A program made the position numbers and the translations under genes. From Tamaricihabitans halophyticus (GTDB lineage Bacteria; Actinomycetota; Actinomycetes; Mycobacteriales; Pseudonocardiaceae): a stretch of 64,000 bases of DNA. Every line of letters begins with the position of its first letter. The first letter of the stretch is position 1. The notes under the pieces were generated by a model, which was not told where the DNA came from, ran no database searches, and saw only the letters and a list, made by a program, of their open reading frames with translations. Positions 58,884 to 64,000 of the stretch are shown here, in pieces. The stretch spans positions 62,001-126,000 of the forward strand of contig NZ_SLXQ01000002.1 of NCBI RefSeq assembly GCF_004340875.1, written 5' to 3'.

Positions 58884-59996
58884 ATGTCCACCGCACGGCT
58901 GTCCTTCGCGCTCGACCTGCATCGCGAGCTCAGCGCCGACCCCGGGCACAACTCCTGCTACTCGCCGTACTCCGTGGCCAGTGCGCTCGGAATGGTCAGC
59001 CAAGCCGCCAGCGGCGACACCCGCGCCGAGCTGTTGGACCTGCTGCTCGGCGACCGCGAAGGCGAATTCGGCAAACGCGCCGAGCTCCTTGCCTCGGCCG
59101 CCATTCTGGACCCGCCGCGCGCCGGAGCACCCGAGGTGCCCACGTTGGCGGTGGCGAACGGCCTGTGGGCGGCCGAGGACCTGCCGATCAATCCGGATTT
59201 CCTGGTCGATCTCGCCGGTTGGCCCGGCGCGAAGCTGGCCACCGCGCCGTTTCGGGCCGATCCCGAGGCCGCTCGCGGGAGGATCAACGCGGATGTCGCG
59301 GAGACGACCCGGCAACTGATCCCGGAACTGATACCGGCTGGACAGCTCGGCCCAGCCACGGTGGCCGCACTGGTCAACGCGGTGTATCTGCGGGTTGCCT
59401 GGCGCGCTCGATTTGCCGCGCGGCAGACCGAGCCGGACACCTTCCACGCACCCGATCGCGATTATCCGGTGTCGATGATGCGGCAGACCGAACAGCTCGG
59501 TTACGCCGCGGGGGATGGCTGGCAGGTGGTCCGGCTACCAGCCGAAGGCGGGGTGGAGGCGGTCGTCCTGCTGCCCGACGGCGAACTTGGGGCCGCAGAG
59601 GCCGCATTGGACGGGCCACGGCTGGGTGCGCTACTCGACGCTCCGCGCCAGACGAGGGTGCGACTGTCGCTGCCGCGCTTCGAGGTACGCGCCGCTGCCG
59701 AGTTGAGCAGCGCGCTTGGCACGCTCGGGGTGCGCAGGCTGTTCGGTTCGGGCGCCGAACTCACCGGGCTGTCGTCGGACACCCGGCTGGCCGTCTCCGC
59801 CGCGCTGCACGAAGCTGTGCTGCGGGTCGACGAGGAAGGTTTGGAAGGTGCCGCGGCGACCGCCGTCCTGGTGCGGATGGTCGCGATGCCACGCGACGAA
59901 CCAGTTGAGGTAACGGTCGATCGGCCGTTCCTGTTTCTGGTCCGGCACGCGGCAACCGGCGAGATCTACTTCTTCGCGCGGATCGCACACCCCTAA
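58884..59996 (+). CDS. serpin-family protease inhibitor
   Basis: 370-residue serpin. ATG (MSTARLSFALDLHREL), no signal peptide, so cytoplasmic unless exported otherwise. The N-terminal SPYSVASALGMVSQAASGDTRAEL and LVNAVYLRVAWRARF helices/strands and the terminal RPFLFLVRHAATGEIYFFARI are clear. The reactive-centre loop begins EEGLEGAAATAV, so it is probably inhibitory; counting from E317 as P17 gives P1-P1' = V333-A334 (elastase-like), give or take one residue. P14 is Leu instead of Thr/Ser. Serpins are rare in this group. Confidence 0.9.
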   Translation: MSTARLSFALDLHRELSADPGHNSCYSPYSVASALGMVSQAASGDTRAELLDLLLGDREGEFGKRAELLASAAILDPPRAGAPEVPTLAVANGLWAAEDLPINPDFLVDLAGWPGAKLATAPFRADPEAARGRINADVAETTRQLIPELIPAGQLGPATVAALVNAVYLRVAWRARFAARQTEPDTFHAPDRDYPVSMMRQTEQLGYAAGDGWQVVRLPAEGGVEAVVLLPDGELGAAEAALDGPRLGALLDAPRQTRVRLSLPRFEVRAAAELSSALGTLGVRRLFGSGAELTGLSSDTRLAVSAALHEAVLRVDEEGLEGAAATAVLVRMVAMPRDEPVEVTVDRPFLFLVRHAATGEIYFFARIAHP

Positions 59997-60036
59997 CAGG
60001 CACGATCGCCGGGCGCGCCGGAGACCGCATCCAGCC

Positions 60037-60066
60037 ACCGCAAGATCCCTAAAGAATGCGGTCAGG
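60037..60066 (+). repeat. dispersed beta repeat, locus K
   Basis: Beta core AAGATCCCTAAAGAAT at 60042-60057 with ACCGC/GCGGT arms. The right flank supplies the stop of the DUF2000 gene (TCA at 60062-60064). Convergent with the serpin. Confidence 0.9.
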
Positions 60067-60472
60067 GGTGCAACGAAAGGCCCTTACACGCCTTGTCCAC
60101 GCCGTTGCGTGGGCCATAGAGCGCAAGGCCGGTGAGGTCGAGCCCATCGGTCGGTACCGCCCTGACCGCCGCCCGGTTGTCCACGTCGTTGCTGGTGCGG
60201 AACAGGTCCGCGGTGTAGACGGCGCAGTCGAGTTCGCGGCGCGTGGCCCGTTCATGGACACCGCGTAGCTGGTCGATGGTGGCCACATACACCAGAACCG
60301 GTTGCGCGAACATCGGGAGATAGCGCTGGCCGCTGCCGTCCTGGTAGTCCTCGCCGACCGTGGCACGCCGGGCAGCGATACCACTTACCAGGAACGCGGT
60401 CATGTTCAGTCGCTGCCAGACGGCCGTATCGTCGCGCACCACGACAGCGATCTTGGTGGTACTACTGGTCAT
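60062..60472 (-). CDS. DUF2000 domain protein
   Basis: 136-residue protein of the DUF2000 family, unknown function. ATG (MTSSTTKIAVVVRDDTA); an upstream frame to 60751 overlaps the AraC gene. Hallmarks are the initial VVVRDDTAVWQRLNMTAFLVSG, RYLPMFAQPVLVY, and GLDLTGLALYGPRNGVDKACKGLSLHP. Divergent from the AraC gene, a common pairing that suggests regulation by it. Stop in repeat locus K. Confidence 0.88.
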   Translation of the reverse strand: MTSSTTKIAVVVRDDTAVWQRLNMTAFLVSGIAARRATVGEDYQDGSGQRYLPMFAQPVLVYVATIDQLRGVHERATRRELDCAVYTADLFRTSNDVDNRAAVRAVPTDGLDLTGLALYGPRNGVDKACKGLSLHP

Positions 60473-60535
60473 CGGCCCAGTATTCGACAGGTTGGCCCGG
60501 CCGGTCTTGAACGCTCGTGCGCCCGGCACAATGGC

Positions 60536-61419
60536 ATGGTGACCGGTGCTGGGGACTGGGCCCGCTACTGGCGGGCGGATCGCGGTGTCGAGGTGATGCA
60601 CGCCCACTTCCGGCGGCACGCCTACGACCGGCATACCCATCCGACCTACTCGTTCGGCCTCACCGAATCCGGTGTCCAGGCTTCCGCTGCCGGGGTGCGG
60701 CGCATACCAGCACGGCGGGCATGGTGCTGGCGCTGAACCCGGAGGAGCCACATGACGGGCACGCGGGAAGCGAGCTCGGGTTCACCTACCGGATCATCCA
60801 TATCGACCCGGAGCTTGTCCGCGAACTGCTCACCGACCAGCAGGAAAGACCAGCTGGCCTGCCGTTGTTCCGCCAGCCGGTACTGCACGATCCAACGCTC
60901 GCGGCCGCACTGCGCGACCTCGATGACACGCTGCGCGGCGACAGCAGGCTGGCAAGTGACGAGTCGCTGGCTGTCACGGTACGGGCGTTGGCCGCGCGGC
61001 GCGGAGCCGGCGAGCTCGCCATCGGGCAATCGCGGCACTCCGCTATGGGGAACAGGGCTCTGGGGAACAGGGAGCTAAGGCACGTCGTAGAGCTGCTGCA
61101 CTCGGACTACGCCAGGGCGATCGGGATGGCCGAACTCGCTGAGGTCGCCGGCTGCACGCGTTATGCGCTGCATCGGGCCTTCCTGGTCAACCTCGGCCTC
61201 GCACCGAGCGCGTACCAGCGTCAACTGCGGCTGCGTGCGGCGCGGCGGCTACTGGCGAGCGGCAGCGAGATCGCCGAAGCCGCCTCGGCCGTGGGGTTCG
61301 CCGATCAGGCACACCTGACCCGGTGGTTTCGCCGCTGCTACGGCATAACCCCAGCTGTCTACCAGCGGGCTCACGCGTGTGGCGCCCGGGTGAGCTTGTC
61401 CGGGTTGACCACGTCGTAG
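60536..61419 (+). pseudogene. AraC-family regulator with a frameshift
   Basis: The cupin-like N-terminus (MVTGAGDWARYWRADRGVEV, HAYDRHTHPTYSFGLTESGVQ) is read from 60536 (ATG) or 60539 (GTG). At about 60680 the frame must change by one base to continue with FRCRGAAHTSTAGMVLALNP and the C-terminal double helix-turn-helix (GMAELAEVAGCTRYALHRAF, IAEAASAVGFADQAHLTRWFRRCYGI). The two halves together make a complete, normal-length AraC protein, so either one base was lost (pseudogene or sequencing error) or a frameshift is programmed. The 3' end overlaps the sigma gene by 49 bp. Confidence 0.82.
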
Positions 61420-62297
61420 ATCTCCGCGATCTTGCCGTCGCGCAGCGCGAATGTCTGTACGTGCCGATCGAGCGCGCGGTGCTGACCGTCGCCGGGATGT
61501 TCCGGCAGCAGCAGCCCGACCTCGCCGTTGACCAGCAACATTCGCGCCGCCTTGAGCGGTTCGCGGCCGTACATGTCGACAAGCCCGATGAAGAACCTGG
61601 CCAGCTTGTCCGCGCCGACCACCTGCCGGCGGGCGGTCCGTGCCTTGCCGTTCGAGTCGCCGGTGAGCACCGCGTCCGGATGCAGCAGTTCCACCACGGT
61701 GGCCAGATCACCCGCGGAGATGGCACCGAGCAGGCGTTCGAGTACGGCTTGCTGTTCGTGAATGGCAGCGCGGGGCGGCGGGTCCGCGTCGGCGACCACC
61801 TTGCGGGCCCTGGAGGCGTACTGGCGGGCGGCCGCCGCCGTGCAGCCGAGGGTGTCGGCGATCTCATCGAACGGGACGGCGAAGGCATCGTGCAGTACGA
61901 AGGCGACCCGCTGCGCTGGCGGCAACTGGTCGAGGACGACCATCGCGGCCATCCGCACCCCGTCATCCCGGACGACCTCGTCCAGTGGATCCGCGCTCGC
62001 CGGGCCGAACTGCGTCACCACCGGTTCGGGCAGCCAGGGGCCAAGGTAGCGCTCCCGTTTCGCGGTGGCCGAACGCAACCGGTCCAGGCACAGCCGGCCG
62101 ATCACGGTGGTGCACCATGCCCGCAGATCGCGAATCTCCGCCTGGTTGGCCGGCGCCAGCGCGGCCAGCCGCAGCCAGGTGTCCTGCACCGCGTCCTCGG
62201 CGTCGGCGAGTGTCCCGGTCAACCGGTAGGCCACGCTGATCAGATGGGGGTGCAGGTCGCGGAACTGTTCGGCGAGCATGTCCTCGCTGACGGTCAT
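61371..62297 (-). CDS. ECF41-type RNA polymerase sigma factor (SigJ-like)
   Basis: 308-residue extracytoplasmic-function sigma factor. ATG (MTVSEDMLAEQFRDLHPHL). Sigma region 2 (LISVAYRLTGTLADAEDAVQDTWLRLA), WLPEPVV linker, and region 4 (LPPAQRVAFVLHDAFAVPFDEIADTLGCTAAAARQYASRARK). A C-terminal SnoaL-like regulatory domain ends with the ECF41 hallmark NPDKL. ECF41 genes usually neighbour a carboxymuconolactone decarboxylase, oxidoreductase or epimerase; none is adjacent here. Convergent with the AraC gene and divergent from dnaG. Confidence 0.92.
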   Translation of the reverse strand: MTVSEDMLAEQFRDLHPHLISVAYRLTGTLADAEDAVQDTWLRLAALAPANQAEIRDLRAWCTTVIGRLCLDRLRSATAKRERYLGPWLPEPVVTQFGPASADPLDEVVRDDGVRMAAMVVLDQLPPAQRVAFVLHDAFAVPFDEIADTLGCTAAAARQYASRARKVVADADPPPRAAIHEQQAVLERLLGAISAGDLATVVELLHPDAVLTGDSNGKARTARRQVVGADKLARFFIGLVDMYGREPLKAARMLLVNGEVGLLLPEHPGDGQHRALDRHVQTFALRDGKIAEIYDVVNPDKLTRAPHA

Positions 62298-62380
62298 ACC
62301 CGCAGTTTGCCGCACCAGGATTCACCTCGGCCACTGTCCCGTGCTTCGGGATGCCACGCGCACATCTAGACTCGGATGCC

Positions 62381-64000
62381 GTGGCGGGACGTATCCGGGA
62401 AAGTGACATAGCGCAGGTGCGTGAACGCAACCGGATCGATGAGGTGATCGGGGAGTACGTCGCACTGCGCAGGGCTGGGGGCAACGCGCTCAAAGGACTG
62501 TGCCCGTTCCACGACGAGAAGACGCCATCGTTCAACGTGCGCCCGACACACGGCGCCTTCCACTGCTTCGGCTGCGGCGAGGGCGGCGACGTGATCGCCT
62601 TCGTGATGAAGCTCGACCACCTCACGTTCGTGGAAGCGGTAGAGCGGCTTGCCGATCGGATCGGGCTTGCGCTGACCTACACCGGTGGTGGTCCAGCGGT
62701 TCAGCGAGACAGGGGGACGCGCACTCGGCTGGTCGAGGCGCACCGTGCCGCGGCCGAGTTCTACGCGGAGCAGCTGCGGCGACCGGAGGCGAGCGCGGCC
62801 AGGGAGTTTCTCACCGAGCGCGGGTTCGACGCCAGCTCCGCGGAAACCTTTGGCTGTGGGTTCGCGCCAGCCGGTTGGGACACGCTGACCAAACACCTGC
62901 TCGGTCGGGGGTTCGAGCTCGCTGAGTTGTACAAGGCGCAGCTGTCCAGGGAAGGGCGTCAGGGGCCGATCGACCGGTTCCACCGCAGGCTGCTGTGGCC
63001 GATCAAGGACCTCAGCGGGGACGTGGTCGGCTTCGGCGCGCGGCGGATCTTCGACGACGATCCGATCCAGGCCAAGTACCTGAACACCAGCGAAAGCCCG
63101 ATCTATCGCAAATCGCAGGTACTCTTCGGGCTCGATCTGGCCAAGCGGGAGATCGCGCGGCGGCATCAGGTCGTCGTGGTCGAGGGGTACACCGATGTGA
63201 TGGCGATGCACCTCGCCGGAGTACCGACCGCGGTGGCGTCCTGTGGCACCGCCTTCGGTGCGGATCACATGTCGGTGCTGCGCAGGCTGTTGATGGACGA
63301 CGATGCGCTACGCGGCGAGATCATCTACACCTTCGATGGCGACGAGGCTGGCCAGAAGGCGGCACTGAAGGCATTCGAGGGCGATCAGCAGTTCGCCGGG
63401 CAGACCTATATCGCGATTGCCGCGGAGGGGATGGACCCGTGTGAGCTCCGCCAGGACAAGGGCGATGTCGCGGTTCGCGATCTGATCGCGCGCCGGCAGC
63501 CGCTGTTCGAGTTCGCTATCCGCAGCTTGCTTGGCCAGTACGATCTGGACTCGGTGGACGGCCAGGTGGCCGCGCTGCAGCGCACCGTGCCCGTGGTCGC
63601 ACGGATCAAGGATGTATCCAAACGGGACGGATATGCGGTGAAACTGGCCTTCTGGACCGGTTGGCAGGACGAAGCCATGGTCGTCCGGCGGGTCCGGGAG
63701 ACCGCTGGCGCGCCGGATTCGGCCAAGGGCGGGCGTAAACCGGCGGAAAAGCCGGCTGCCACGCAATCGAGCGTCGAGGAGGTTCCGCGGCCGGACCCTG
63801 CGGATCCGCGACTTCGCCGGCAGCGCGAGGCGCTGAAGGCAGGGCTGCAATCGCCGGAGATCGCTGGACCGCTTTACGACTCGTTACCAGAGGATGCCTT
63901 TACGCATCCGGCTTATCTCGCGGTGCACCGCGCGGTACTTGCCGCGGGGGGAGCCGCTGCGGGGTTGTCCGGGCCAGGTCTGCTGGACGCCGCGACGCAG
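62381..64000 (+). CDS. dnaG: DNA primase, 3'-truncated
   Basis: Synthesises RNA primers for replication. GTG start (VAGRIRESDIAQVRERN), frame open to the right edge, 540 codons visible. The CHC2-type zinc finger has C41, H44, C62 and C65 (LCPFHDEKTPSF, FHCFGCGEGGD). The catalytic core spans SGDVVGFGARRI, YLNTSESPIY and the Toprim motifs VVVVEGYTDVMAMHLAG and FDGDEAGQKAA. The C-terminal DnaB-interacting domain begins near the edge and is cut. Next to dgt's block, as in mycobacteria. Confidence 0.96.
   Translation, partial: MAGRIRESDIAQVRERNRIDEVIGEYVALRRAGGNALKGLCPFHDEKTPSFNVRPTHGAFHCFGCGEGGDVIAFVMKLDHLTFVEAVERLADRIGLALTYTGGGPAVQRDRGTRTRLVEAHRAAAEFYAEQLRRPEASAAREFLTERGFDASSAETFGCGFAPAGWDTLTKHLLGRGFELAELYKAQLSREGRQGPIDRFHRRLLWPIKDLSGDVVGFGARRIFDDDPIQAKYLNTSESPIYRKSQVLFGLDLAKREIARRHQVVVVEGYTDVMAMHLAGVPTAVASCGTAFGADHMSVLRRLLMDDDALRGEIIYTFDGDEAGQKAALKAFEGDQQFAGQTYIAIAAEGMDPCELRQDKGDVAVRDLIARRQPLFEFAIRSLLGQYDLDSVDGQVAALQRTVPVVARIKDVSKRDGYAVKLAFWTGWQDEAMVVRRVRETAGAPDSAKGGRKPAEKPAATQSSVEEVPRPDPADPRLRRQREALKAGLQSPEIAGPLYDSLPEDAFTHPAYLAVHRAVLAAGGAAAGLSGPGLLDAATQ

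Noticed and set aside
62366-63268. A 300-codon minus-strand ORF at the right edge
   Set aside because: Shadow of dnaG, whose frame runs open to the window edge.

Overview
The window is high-GC chromosomal DNA from an actinobacterium of the order Mycobacteriales/Pseudonocardiales, most likely a Pseudonocardiaceae member. Three things point there: mycothiol chemistry (an S-hydroxymethyl-mycothiol dehydrogenase beside an MBL hydrolase), XRE-DUF5753/DUF397 and DUF574 gene families, and a gene order that, from memory, follows the Mycobacterium tuberculosis block from holA/rpsT/lepA through sirA-cysH-che1-ggtB, hemN, hrcA-dnaJ2, phoH-ybeY-era-recO-uppS and smtB-zur-glyS to dgt and dnaG. No rRNA, tRNA, insertion sequence, prophage or CRISPR array was seen. 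Both edges cut genes: comEC on the left and dnaG on the right.

Layout. 1-5.1 kb: comEC, thrC, holA, rpsT. 5.3-12.4 kb: accessory genes (GNAT, a TetR-controlled SnoaL-copZ pair, mycothiol-dependent formaldehyde dehydrogenase plus MBL hydrolase, EamA transporter, VOC protein, xthA, methyltransferase). 12.5-17.8 kb: lepA, a nitronate-monooxygenase-type flavoprotein, a quinone-oxidoreductase-type MDR, small membrane proteins and an orphan barstar. 17.8-22.1 kb: a graspetide (omega-ester RiPP) cluster of precursor, ATP-grasp ligase and PIMT-type methyltransferase, headed by a Gln/Thr-repeat, Cys/His-rich protein and divergent from an XRE-DUF397 pair. 22.3-33.9 kb: enoyl-CoA hydratase, gamma-glutamyltranspeptidase and a complete assimilatory sulfate reduction operon preceded by a 28-codon leader peptide too short for ordinary gene calling. 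33.9-51.8 kb: housekeeping (hemW, hrcA-dnaJ2-rsmE, hinT, phoH-ybeY-CBS protein-cdd-like-era, recO, glmS, uppS) with two DUF574 methyltransferase paralogues bracketing era. 51.8-57.5 kb: UPF0718 permease plus TIGR03943 partner, zur-smtB, glyS. 57.5-64 kb: dgt, a serpin, DUF2000, a frameshifted AraC regulator, an ECF41 sigma factor and dnaG.

The sulfur operon imports a sulfur source with an ABC system, activates sulfate (CysDN), reduces APS (CysH) and sulfite (SirA), and supplies siroheme iron chelation (CbiX-like). The zinc block couples an SmtB-type sensor, Zur and a putative transporter pair.

The most novel signal is a dispersed intergenic repeat: about 20 copies at 11 loci. Each is a 16-nt core (type alpha GCTAACCYTAAAGAAC or type beta AAGATCCCTAAAGAAC) flanked by short ACCGC/GCGGT-type arms, alpha always preceding beta on the same strand. 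Copies occur only downstream of genes, never in the 11 divergent gaps, and five supply the stop codon of the neighbouring gene.
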